64,000 bases of DNA from Cinnamomum chago (Eukaryota; Streptophyta; Magnoliopsida; Laurales; Lauraceae), in NCBI GenBank assembly GCA_038049695.1, contig CP142452.1:95921501-95985500 (forward strand), written 5' to 3'. Positions within the stretch are counted from its first letter, which is position 1. Each line of letters begins with the position of its first letter. Positions 47,617 to 58,961 of this stretch are shown here, piece by piece. The position numbers and the translations under genes were made by a program. The notes beneath the pieces were generated by a model. It did no database searches. It was not told the origin of the DNA and worked only from the letters and a program-made list of their open reading frames with translations.

Positions 47617-47728
47617 GATCCCTGTTTGGACGAATCAGGGGGATACGCACGGGGCGGAGGAAAGAAAAGTCAATTTCTCTTTCATCCGCCCCCACATGTG
47701 GCGGCCCTGATTCGTCCAAACAGGGATC
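47617..47728. repeat. Perfect 24-bp inverted repeat just upstream of the ankyrin gene
   Basis: GATCCCTGTTTGGACGAATC plus AGGG at 47617-47640 is repeated in perfect inverted form at 47705-47728. An inner imperfect stem (GGCGGAGGAAAG against CTTTCATCCGCC) lies between. A third, related palindrome follows at once, from about 47727 to 47754 (CCCTGTTTGGACAAAACAGGG core). It lies 85-196 bp upstream of the ATG, in the promoter or 5' UTR. Confidence 0.85.
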
Positions 47729-47759
47729 CCCTGTTTGGACAAAACAGGGGATCCTCTTC

Positions 47760-48844
47760 CGAAGAGAAAAGGAAAGAGCGGAGAAATTGAGACATTGACC
47801 TAGTGGATTAAAGAAGTCTTGGTTAATTGCGTGTTGACCAAGTTGTCCAGTTACTTGATCATCAAGAATTCTTTTTTAAAAATCCTACGTTCTATTTCTA
47901 ACTATGTTTATTTTGAAAATTCATATTTGACATGTGTGAGACTCAAATCCTGGAGCCATGAAATGATGCCAAATTCTCCCTTTCGTAAGTTTCTTGAATT
48001 ACATGCATCCCACATTTGATAAATTCATATTTCATGCGTCATCAAAGCCTAGCCAACTATATTGGATCGGCTACATGAATTATGTTTCTCCATTCAGATC
48101 TAACGTATAAGTCAAATCCTCTAATAAGTTGTACATTTTTAAATCTAATTTTACTAACTACATCCATGTCTTCTTTGGTCTATATATCATTCCTCTTGGT
48201 GGGTCATCAACCTTCATAGCCAAACTTTTCCTAATCAATGCCATTGCTGGATTACGTTGGATATGCCCAAACCATCTCAAATATGTTGGTAGTGAATGTC
48301 TGGATTCGCTTGTGAATGTTATGATACAGTACTTGTTTTATTGAATCTGATTATTCAAGCAATTCATCTAGTTGAAGATAGCCATGGCTGAATGGCTAAT
48401 ATTGATAAATGTTACTTCTTTTTATTAGTGCATCTACTTTTTAAGAGGTTCTCTAGTTGAAAAAGAAACCTCTTGATAAATCTTGGGGTATTGGGGACGT
48501 TACAAACATTAAGGAATAGGTCGACTATACTTAGTGGCTGTTTGCTTGCAAGTATTTGGAGATTTTCTGTTTGGAGCATTTTGGAATTCTTTAAATGTTA
48601 ACGTCCCCAATGTGGAATCCCAAAATGCTTAGAGGTAGTTGGCATTTGGACTGCTGGATTTATGAGAATTTTGTATGGGAAAAGTATCATTAAGCATTTA
48701 GAATGCCCCTTTTATGAGAGATCTCTGTAATCAAATAGGGAATTCAGATTTCTAAAGAGACAATACCTACAACAAATGTCAGGAATTCCTAAACAAGGTG
48801 AGTTTCCATCACAAATGCTGCAACCACACAAGCCCAAGGGGTCT
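47760..48844. other. Intergenic DNA, no gene recognised
   Basis: Only short frames. A small inverted repeat (ATTGGGGACGTTACAAACATT near 48490 against AATGTTAACGTCCCCAAT near 48595) may be part of an undefined MITE. Confidence 0.45.
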
Positions 48845-48869
48845 TGTCACTACAACAATCTGCATTTTT

Positions 48870-49400
48870 GCCAGCGCTAAAAAAGCGCTGGTAAAGGCCC
48901 AGAAAATGCCGGGAAAAACCATTACCGGCAATTTTTCTTGCATCGGCAATCCGCCGAAAAAAGTGCGCCAGTAATACCCATTGCCGGTGAAAAATAGGTA
49001 ACGCCGAGAAAAGGTATACATTGCCGGCATTTTATTTCGCCGGTAAAGATTTTTTATTCGCCGGGCAAAGATGTTTATTTTTTCAATAATAAATTTAGAA
49101 AAAAAATTTACCGGCATTTTTTTGCGCTGGGAAAAAGTCTTTATTTTTCAATAATAAATAGATAGAAAAACTTTTGCCGGCATTTTTTTGCACCAAGAAA
49201 AGTCTTTATTTTTCAATAATAAATAGATAGAAAAACTTTTGCCGGCGTTTTTCTTGCGCCGGGAAAAGGTCTTTATTTTTCAATAATAAATGGATAGAAA
49301 AACGTTTGTTGGCGTTTTTTTTTTCTCCGGGAAAAAAGTTTATTTTTTAAAATATAAATTTCGAAAAACTTTTACCGGCGTTAATTTTGCGCCGGGAAAA
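48870..49400. repeat. Left subterminal repeat block of the CACTA element
   Basis: Repeated ATTGCCGGCATTTT and TTTTGCGCCGGGAAAA motifs. Around 49080-49290 a unit of about 70 bp recurs three times (GCCGG, GTCTTTATTTTTCAATAATAAAT, AGAAAAACTTTT). Confidence 0.85.
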
Positions 49401-49433
49401 TATTTACAATTTACGAAAAGAGGCTTGCTACAT

Positions 49434-49480
49434 GGACAAACTGGGGGGACCGGGCCACAGTTCGGTCCCCCAGTTTGTCC
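49434..49480. repeat. Short near-perfect hairpin at the edge of the CACTA subterminal block
   Basis: GGACAAACTGGGGGGACCG is followed after about 10 bases by CGGTCCCCCAGTTTGTCC, an 18-bp stem with a single bulged G. It is not part of the GCCGG repeat pattern. Confidence 0.85.
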
Positions 49481-52400
49481 TTATGGAATTTTTCATTTTA
49501 TAAACTATGTTAGTTCTACTGACTTTTCAATCATACAGGAAACGCATATAAGCTCATGTCCTAGATTTTGAGAGAAAAATTTCCATAGCCAGACCTGTTT
49601 TAAGACATCATACGCGCCTCATATCTGCAAATGGTGATACAATACCACAAAGCAAATGATTGTAGCCACTTTACAAGAAAGAAACACTACCACAAACAGG
49701 GGATGAAGTGAGCAGGAAAACATCTTGCAGTTGCAACCAAATCATATAAGACAATGAGAGAAAAGGGAAAATTAAAAGGAGAAAAGGTAACAGACAGAAG
49801 GAGAATAGAGATGAAGCAACAACCCGGTTCAGACTGTCAAACTATATTGGAGCAGTCATATACAATTCCAATTGCATTCAACCCCAACTTTAGGAGCTCG
49901 ATGAGGCATGCTCTTGCACCAGCTACCATTTTGTTGGAATCCATTAGACTCGACCAATTCTCCTTTACCTGTGGGTATATCGTCCTCATCTTTCCACTCT
50001 CTAGTGGCACTGGACCTTCAACATCTCTGCTCAAAACATCTTGCAAGTAATCCACATCATCTTTGACTTTTTTGGCTTCTTCATTGACCTCTTCCTTCAA
50101 TGCTTTCTGCGGCAGACCAACTTCTTTCCCTTTCCTCTACTTCGGCCCATGCCCACAAAACTGTCGAAGGAAATATTCAAACAACCGCTGAAAAAGGAGG
50201 AGCCTAAAAAAAAAGAAGAAATAGATACTAAATATCAACAAAGACCAAACACACATTATCCAAGAGAAAAGAATCTATTAGTAAGAATTCATTTTTGTAA
50301 GTTAAAATGAGAAAAAGCAACCCATAACTTCACTCTAATCATCTTCAGCAACAAAAAGAACATAAAAAAAATTATGAATTTCAGTTTACAGTTAAGAAAC
50401 AATATTCATTAAGTCAAGTAAAATAAATTCTATCAAGCTGTCAAATAAACTTCATTTTAACATTAGAAAGAGTTTTGAGTTAGTATGTATATTGGATTGC
50501 ATAAGAGAACAACCTGTTTCTCCACTAATGAAACACTAATGTGAATTTCACTTTCTTGATAAGCAACAAAAAAAAATCATAAGTTAAATAACATGTAGAG
50601 AGTAAAAAAACAAAAACCACAAAGTAGAGGTTGTACAACATGAAAAAAAATGCAACAGCCAAAAAAATTCAGACAGAGAGGAAAACACCCAAAAATAATT
50701 ATGTCAGTACTGTGGAATTTTGAGGTACTACATTGTGAATTACTTTTATTGTCAAGTACTCCTCTAATGTGAATTGCACTTTCTTGGTAAGCAATATAAA
50801 AGTCTCATGTGGGTTAAAAGAAAATTAGAAATTTGAAAAGCCTGTAGATTTGGTATTCCTTTGAGGGCACCAAACATTGTAATTCTTGGGATTTCCAAGT
50901 TCATTCTGGACATTCTAAAAGCCTTCATTTAGCAATATTGAATGTGGCTAGTGTAATAGGAAATTCACATTAAAACCCCACTATTTTGATTATTTATAAG
51001 AGCACCGTAGATTTTTCTCTTGAATTCAAATAAAACTCATTACCACTGGCTGAAATGGTTTTTTTGAGACATTTTCAACTGAATGTCCCTATGGTATACA
51101 TATACATAGGGATAAACGATAAAATAGGTAATAATAAAGGAGACTAAATAAAAAGGAGAGTAGAGCAAGTGACATGAATCCACTGAAATAAAAGAAATAC
51201 AGTCTATGGACAACAGAGAGAGAATCAACACAAGCTAAGGCAATCAACAAGAATAAAGACACAAGACAGATGCACCGGCACCTGCATGGATGAAAATTAG
51301 CAAATGGTAACGGCTGCTATGGTAAGAAACACAAACAAAATTAGCAATAAAGCAATATAAAAGTAACAATTGACACACTGACTGACATGGATGAAAATCG
51401 CGGTCAGTGGCTGTACCAAATGCGAAGTGGCTATAACACTACACTTGAATGCAAACAAACCTGAACATAAGAGAAAAAAAAAATAGAATTGAAGAAGCAC
51501 ACACAAAAAAGCACAATTTAAGCTGCACATAGTGGATAACATGTCAGCAGTTTACTCATGTTAAAGTTGCAAAATATAAAACAATATCGCATTACTAGCA
51601 TTACATAATTTCACCATGGTAATAGGTTTAACAACAAAGAAGAAAAGGCCACAAGGGAACATTAAAATATTAGAGAGAGAGAGAGAGAGAGAGAGGAGGA
51701 GGAGGAGATGCACAGGGGTTGGGGGGCTAGCAAGGATTAAAAGGTTTCCTATCCTTAGTTGAAACTCATGCTGTGTTCTCAACAATTTTACACGTTGCCA
51801 TGCAAATTGATTGAGGGCATATATCACCAGAAGCAACATCAACATAATGGTTCAACAAACATTGTCATCCAATTGTTCTTCGCAGAAATTGGTAGAGAAG
51901 CTAAAACTGCAGGTTCAGAAATAAGGAGCAAATCAGCTGCCAAAGTTTTTCATAGTAAAATAATCCTATACATAACTCAAAACAAAACGAGTAGTTTCAA
52001 TGTGTATTCTGATTGATATTAGTCTTAACATCATACATAATTCATGAACCCTGGCCCCTGCCCCACCATAGCAACCTGTCTAACTGCCGGATGCTCTACA
52101 TCACAGTTTTTTTTCTCTGCAGCCCAGGCTTTGCCCACATCAGTCTTGAACTTTCCTACAGTCACATCCAGTCACCAAAATCTCATATCTTTTGCACTAC
52201 AGTGTGTGCTCTGTTTTGCCATCAGAGTAAGTTGGAAGAGGAAAGAAAAGAAAAGGAAATATATTCCTACTTCTATCATCACTAACTACTCAAGCATGGT
52301 CAGTGTTAAAGAAGAAGAAAAAAAAAAAAAACTACTCAGGCAAGGTTTACTAAGCTGGTCTTACTGCTTCCACAAAAATACATTGATGCCTGGCAAGTGG

Positions 52401-52842
52401 CAACAGCAGGAAAACCACTTACTTACAGTGGCATACTGTTTGACAACTTCTCTATGATAACAGAACACAAAACCAACTGCTGACACTGATTTGGTGCTGA
52501 TGGACACAAAACCAACTTTTCCATGATACCAGTCACCAAGTTTCGTTCTGATGAATTTTTTGACTTTTCAGCTGTTGAAGTTGATGTTTTTGGGCTTGCT
52601 ACAGAGCGGTTTTCTGTCAATGCCTTCCCAAATAAGGTTTCACCAATCACAACACATCGAAACTCTCATCACCCCTCGATCCTTCCAACTCCAAAAACAT
52701 AGACCCATCATCCATCTCCTATAAGAAGACTGCCTCCTAACTTCAATCTCAATTAAATTAGCCCATCATCAATTAAGTGTTTAGAGAAAGAGAAAAGTTT
52801 AAGGAGGCTAATGGCAAAAGAAGAAAGTGTAGTTCTCTTGGG

Positions 52843-53304
52843 TTATTGGGTGAGCATCCTAATGACAAACGCTAATAGGGTTTCTGAATCTTTACAGCCC
52901 GGGTACAAACCACGTTGGGAAGCCTCTAGCATAATTTCAAAGTTTCGCACATCATCCATCCCTAGGGTATCATCCATAATGTAAGTCCCCTGGTCCTCTA
53001 ATAACTCATCATATCCATCCCGGTCCTCATCCAATTCATCTTCACTATAATCCGATTCATCGGATTGTGCAAGTTCCCCATGCTGTAGCCAAGTGTCGTA
53101 AGATACCATCATCCCACGCCGGAGCAGATGGTCTCTCACAGTCTCATAATCATGCTTAAAACCATTACAGCAATAGTTACATGGGCATTTAATCTCTCTA
53201 CTCCCACCCGAAGTCGTCTTTGCGAATTCAATAAAAGAATTCACCCCGTCTATATACGGCTGACTGAATCTATTATGATACTGTAACATCCAACTCTTGT
53301 CCAT
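52843..53304 (-). pseudogene. CACTA transposase-associated domain, truncated
   Basis: A 153-residue frame starting MDKSWM, with YIDGVNSFIEFA, EIKCPCNYCCN and RDHLLRRGM followed by TWLQHGE. This is the N-terminal domain found before the catalytic region of plant CACTA transposases. It is followed by an acidic stretch and LEASQRGLYPGC, then stops after VIRMLTQ, where a full protein would continue for several hundred residues to the catalytic domain. The Cys residues look intact. The piece probably survives only as a remnant. Confidence 0.85.
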
Positions 53305-55123
53305 ATCTGTTTACACATGTAAGGTGGTGGTTAACTCAAATTCAACCAATAGATGGTATAAAATAAATGCAAAAACTTTCAAACAAAAAAAAAGAGAGAG
53401 AGAGAGAAAAAAAAAGAAGAACTCAAATATAAGAAAAACAAATCAACACTCTATGCCTAAAATACAAAACAAAAAAGTAAGAAAAAAATAACAATGTCCG
53501 TAGACTTGTGAGCCGCTCTAAACACATGCTAAAAACGAGCTGGAAAGAAGAAGACAACAATATATATAATCTCATTTAGATGACAATGGAACTTTAAAGA
53601 CCCACAGATTGACCAGATCTTTGTCTGTGGTTGAGCTTAGGCCCCAATTCCTTGGTCCAATAGGCCAGCTTGGGTCTAAATACCTGAAATTGCTTTATTA
53701 GAACAAGCACAGAAGGTTGAGCCAGGCCAAGATGAGGACGTGTTGTTAATAGTGATGATAAAAATTAGAGAATTGATCACATAGAATTCTGCACTGTAGA
53801 GCCCATACTTCCTCGGCCTCTAGTACTGCTTCAACACTAGTGAATCAAGGCATGTCCAAGTGACTCTGATCCTTGTGATAGTCAATGTTGGAAGGAACCA
53901 AATGATGATTAGTTGCTAATCATCTACAGGGGTCCAATCCAATGGTAAAATTTAACCAGATGAGAGCTGACAGTGGGATGCCTATCATCAAAAGGGAGGG
54001 TCTGGGTTTGTTCTTTACAAGACTTTGAAAAATTGGCCCATTCTTTAAAAAAAATATTCAAAAAGAAAGCATTCAGAGCTTTGAAGTATAAACCATCAGC
54101 AGTCTAAATAAACATCAGATATGTATCAATCACAATTTACAAGTCATGATCCAAACCACTGCATTCACAAGCATGAACCTACAACTATAATTAATAGAAG
54201 GTTGCAATCAACAAATAAGCACATCAGTGTACAATCACACAGAATAAAACGAGGGTTGGTGAGAAAGTTACTCATCTCATACAGCCGCCCTGGAATCCAA
54301 CGCAAGTTTTTGAATTGGTAGTCCAAGTCCAACATTGTTTTTTTTATTGCTAGAAAAGGGCAAGTCCTACATTGTTATTTACATACGCTACAGTCAAAGA
54401 AATAGAAAAACGTGCGTGGGTGAGAGGACACCAGACACCCTAGGTCAGGGTGCCTCATTTCACATGGCTGCCTTGTCATATGCCCTGAGACTTAAGAATT
54501 TGATTTGGTAGAGTACGCAATAAACATGAGTTACACTATAACCACGGAGGAAAAACAATCAAAGAGCATCAAATGCAGATTTCTTGGCCCTATTTCCTGG
54601 AAAGGTCTCTCAATCCTCCTATGCTCACTTCAATTCAAACCTAGCTACCAGTCTGCTGAACTTCACCTGAAAAATCTCCTCATCTCTAACCATCAAGCTG
54701 CATTGCTTACTACCAAAAAAAAAAAAAAAAACAACCATCAAGATGCATTTATCAAAGGGAAGTCCAAATGAGCTGACTCATGATCCTTTCATGATCAATA
54801 GATTGCTTTTCATGATCTATATTGGTTTAGATTTTTTGTAAAACGATTACTGTGACAATATATATCATGTAGCATAAAAGAGGAACAATACATGAGAAGA
54901 AAGACTTTGTAATCTTTGAACCCAGGCATTCTTAAACATTGTGACACTTTTCCATTCATCTTCAGAGTTCGGCCATTCATATTAGTTCTTAAAAATATTT
55001 ATGGCCCTTGCCCATGAACTTTTTTAGAAGCTGAATTCCAGGTTGAAGAGAGGTGTTCTATTTGTATGAAGCTAGAACATCTCAAAGGCCATTGATAAGT
55101 TAAACTGGCCTTTCCTCTTCGAA

Positions 55124-55129
<6 letters not shown>

Positions 55130-55164
<35 letters not shown>
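55130..55164. repeat. TA microsatellite
   Basis: About 16 TA units following a short TG run, inside the CACTA element. Confidence 0.95.
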
Positions 55165-55168
<4 letters not shown>

Positions 55169-55989
55169 CGCTGAAATGCTTGGTTCAACCTAATCAAAGA
55201 AATTTAATGGTACTTATATACTGGGCTAGTCCAAGCCCAACCTACATCAGAATCAAACATAAATCAAACACAACACAAATCAATGCATAAAAAAAATCAT
55301 GACAAAAAAAAAATCCTTTTGAGGCCTGTTCCATTATCAATGACCAAAGAGTCTTCAATGGGTTCTAAGCCCCATATTAACAAACACCTGGTGTGCAGAT
55401 GGCATTGTCATTTTGCAGCTACCACCATCATACTGATAGCATAACCAATGTCTAACATACACTTATGCAGCAAAATCAACAACAGCAGAGAAATTATCAT
55501 TGCAGAGAAATTAACAACAGCAACAGAAAAATCAAATTCAAAATAACAATCAATAAATTAATAGAACCCAATTAAATCCAACAAGAGTAGAAGAAAAACT
55601 AATAAAAACCAACAAAGCCCACATATGCAGCAAAACCCAAAACCAGAACCAGCTACCAACCTTTCTCAAACCCTCAGATGACCAAGTTAAATTCAAACTT
55701 CTTCGAGCAGTATCGATTAAAACCGGATTTGGGGTTTTGCTATTGATGAAAACCAGAGCTGCGACGCATCGACGCTGGTGGAGGAAATCAAACGCACCAG
55801 AACGAGATGAACCCCAAACACTAATGCAATCGACGCTGGTGGAGGCAATGCAGTTGACTGGATGAAGAAGAAAGAGAGAGATGCACTTCGAGCAGCCGCT
55901 GAAAGTGGGAATGAAGAAGAAAGAGAGAGATGCACTTCGAGCCTCAAAGACGATGTATAGAAAGAGGGGGCGCGGGAAATGGAGTTAGC

Positions 55990-56325
55990 GGGCGCGGGAA
56001 ATGAAAAGCTCCACTTGCATTTCTTTCCACCGAAAAATAAATTTAATCACTTTCCGGCGAAATTAAAGTGCCGGCAAAAGCTTAATAAACCTCATCACTC
56101 TACGCGGGTGAACTTTTCCGGCGATCTAGGCATTTCGCCGGCAAGAAATGTAGCCTTTTCCGGCGACACTAAACTTATCGTCGGTAAAACATACCCTTTG
56201 CCGGCGAAAATAATAATTTGCCGCTAATATTTTAACTTATACCGGCGAAAATATATCACCAGGGAAAGTATAACTTTTCCCGGCGTTTAACGACTGCGCC
56301 GGGAAAAAACGCCGGCAAAAGTGTA
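55990..56325. repeat. Right subterminal repeat block of the CACTA element
   Basis: Tight series of TTTTCCGGCGA, TTGCCGGCGAAAA and CGCCGGGAAAA motifs, inverted relative to those at 48870-49400. Confidence 0.85.
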
Positions 56326-56580
56326 AATTATTGTAATGTGTCCTTCCACCAAAAAAATAAAAAGTAGGGGGGCCTTTGTCATAAGCAACAGAGCTAATAA
56401 GGTAAGTAGGTCTCTCTCTCTCTCTATTGACACAATGTCATATGCTCACTCGCTCCGAGTCAGTGTTGATCGCCCCAAAAATGGTTCTTCTCCCATCGGT
56501 CAGGTTTGTTTGTACCCACGCTCTCGTTTCTTCTTTTCTTTTCTAGCACCTCCGGAACATGCGGTTGACAAACAAACCCC

Positions 56581-56604
56581 GGGGGGGGGGGGGGGGGGGG
56601 GGGG
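56581..56604. repeat. Homopolymer of 24 G
   Basis: An uninterrupted run of G following CCCC. Its length may be a sequencing or assembly artefact, as such runs are hard to read. Confidence 0.9.
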
Positions 56605-57273
56605 TGTGGTTCTAATTGTTTTCTATTTTTCTCATAGACACTTAAACTTCAAGCTGATGTTTTTTTTCAGTTTTTATTTAAACAAAAGAGATATTGCAAT
56701 TGCTTATTTTCTATATAACATTTATATCCTAAACATATTTAAGTATTCACATGTATCATTCATGATGAATTAATAAATCAATGATGTACTGCATTTTTTT
56801 CTAAATAACATTGATATCTTTAACATATTTAACCATTCATACATATATCACTTGTGATATGTTAATATATGTCAATGATGTTTTCCATATGTTTGTATCA
56901 TAATCTTATTTGTCAATGTATTGCTGCTACCACAGAAGGAAATTTTGTTGGATTAGGACTACGAATAACTACTTCGCTTATTTTTCAATTTTTATTACTC
57001 ATCATTTTATACAAGAAAAATGAAAAAAATCTACAGTTTATGATATGACTCATTCAACCCTTGAATGGTTTGCAATATGATTTTGATTTTTAGAACAATG
57101 CATATATGTATGTATGAGAGAAAGAGAGAGAGCAAAATGATAGATGCATTTTTCCAAACTCTTTCAATTAGTGCCATTCCTTTTTAAAATAAGCACACTT
57201 TATTCCTCTGCATCACTAAAACACCTGTCAGAATTTGCTTATAACCCATCATAGAATGTTAGTCCGGCAACCT

Positions 57274-57375
57274 CGTTTCCTTTTTCCTTTTTTCTTTTTC
57301 CCCATTGCTACATGGACTTAAACTCACACACCCATAGAAACACATGTCCTTAGATAGCTAAGCTACAGTCGGTGA
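57274..57375 (-). mobile_element. SINE-like tRNA-derived sequence (tentative)
   Basis: On the minus strand TAGCTTAGCTATCTAAGG (A-box-like) is followed about 30 bases later by GTGTGAGTTTAAGTCC (B-box-like) and a purine-rich A/G tail. This is the same layout as the SINE at 5093-5269. TSDs were not fixed. Confidence 0.4.
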
Positions 57376-57679
57376 TGGCAGCCAGGGTGCTTTATTTAAG
57401 ATTTTGAAGGCAGACGTTTTTCACAATTACCAATTTGTCAAAAGTTTTCTATTTTAGGGATTTTTAAGAAAGAAAATCCCCTTGAAATCAAATAAAACGA
57501 CCACCTGCAATATTTTAATTTTTTTCCCTAATATTTTACCATCATTCCACGATAACATGGATAGTTGTTATTCCACGATATCATGGAGTGGAATGTGGGT
57601 AAAAAAGGTTATAAATTTGGGAGGAGGTCCTCTGCCATTGTTTGAAGAGTTTGGGTCCTCTATCATTTTATTTAATTTT

Positions 57680-57885
57680 AAGGGATTTTTTTTCGTAGAA
57701 GCCTTTCCTTTTAAATTACCTTTATTCGGTTTTAAGTGTTTGTTTCATAAAATCCCTTCTTTTTAAATTTCAAATTAAAAAAAAGTAAGGATTTTTTTTT
57801 TCGTAGAAGCCCTTCTATTTAAATTACCTTTATTCATTTTTAAGGGTTTTTTTTTTCTTAAAAACCCTTCTTTTTTAATTACCAT
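57680..57885. repeat. Two-copy imperfect tandem repeat of about 105 bp
   Basis: Both copies contain TTTCGTAGAAGCC, then TTTAAATTACCTTTATTC and TTTTAAG, at about 57690 and 57797. Confidence 0.7.
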
Positions 57886-58431
57886 TTCAAATAAATTAAA
57901 AGGGATTTTCAGAATTAAAGAAAAGGCAGGGTCTATGCAAAACACTAAAGAGGGGTTTTTTAATTTCTTATTTGGGGTGGGCGGGCCCTAGTCTAGTCCA
58001 GAGGTTCTAGACATTTTAACTTCTGACAGCATTTAGCAGGTCAGGAATCAAGCAAGAAGAAACAGTATCTTTATGGTAGCATCAAGTATGATGCAATGGT
58101 GCAATCTAATAATATAAAACAAATACAAATTGTATGATTTTTTTTTATGTGTAAGAGATTTTTACCTTTTCCAAATTCATTAGCGGAAAAAAAAAAGTAC
58201 CCACAATGCATTAATATGATATGGCGATACATATTGGTTTTAACTGGACACAGATTACAAAATATGTAAGAGAGAGAGAGAGAGAGAGAGTGATTTTTCT
58301 CTAAAAATGGAGAAACAAATTGATAACAGCGAGTAATAGTTCATTAAAAAAACACAACAATTCTCCGCATGAATCATAGGAGCAAGCAAGAACTCATCAA
58401 TTGTAAACAAATTTTACCCCAACCCAAGTCG

Positions 58432-58961
58432 TGTTGATAAATTACTTACGAAGAATGTGCAATTAGAAAACCAAATAAATAGTTAGAATAAATAATTAGT
58501 GAATAAAAGTGAATGATTGTGAATGTGAGAAATTAATCTAAGAAAGCAATAAAAATAGGCAAGGCACACCAATTAAGATGCTTTATTAAAGACAACAATT
58601 TCCCACATGCAGGTGATTTTGATGTATGGAATTACCCTTAAAATCAAAGTAAAACTAAAAGATAAGAAAATACTCAAAAACAATACTACACGTGAGAATG
58701 CATTCTGCTTATTTCGAATACTGATCAATAAAACCTGAAAATCACCTTAATTTATAGTGTTGGAAGTAACCCTTGGAAATGGGGTCACATCCATTCACAT
58801 GGGCCCAAGAGACACAACTCATCTAAAAGACACAAAACACTTAATTTTGAAAAGACATAAAATTCAGAATATTTGAAAAGACGCATCTAATCTCAAGTGC
58901 CTCTTCAGATTTATTTTTTAATCTTATTAGTTGTGGGTTAATTTTTAGAAAATATCCAACA
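58432..58961 (-). mobile_element. Copia-type 3' LTR
   Basis: On the minus strand a 530-bp block starts TGTTGGATATTTTCTAAAAA directly after the purine tract AGTGGGGAAT and ends ATCAACA, with TGTTG/CAACA termini. The sequence just upstream in element orientation (58962 to about 60350) would be its internal 3' region. I saw no coding remains there. No matching 5' LTR was found before the window ends, so the element is truncated or its other end is unrecognised. Confidence 0.6.

Larger units (their letters stand above)
48848..56338 (-). mobile_element. En/Spm (CACTA) DNA transposon, internally deleted
   Basis: A 7,491-bp element starting CACTACAACAATCTGC. On the other strand it starts CATTACAATAATTTAC, and both continue into CATTTTTGCC or CACTTTTGCC. 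The 3-bp TSD is TGT (48845-48847 and 56339-56341). Most differences between the TIRs are C-to-T or G-to-A. Both ends carry dense subterminal repeats of GCCGGCG/TTTTTCCCGGCG type, the expected binding sites of a CACTA accessory protein. Inside, only the transposase-associated domain (52843-53304) is recognisable; the DDE-type transposase core and accessory gene were not found. It is therefore non-autonomous. Confidence 0.85.
56342..58431. other. Intergenic AT-rich DNA, no gene recognised
   Basis: It holds a run of 24 G at 56581-56604, a two-copy repeat near 57680-57880 and a SINE-like stretch. The longer frames are low-complexity and carry no domain. Confidence 0.5.

Noticed and set aside
47617-47728. 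Hairpin as a microRNA precursor
   Set aside because: A perfect inverted repeat alone does not show a miRNA; there is no evidence of a defined duplex or target.
49837-50100. 87-residue minus-strand frame inside the CACTA element
   Set aside because: It looks protein-like but I cannot assign it to a family, so it is mentioned only as possible captured sequence.
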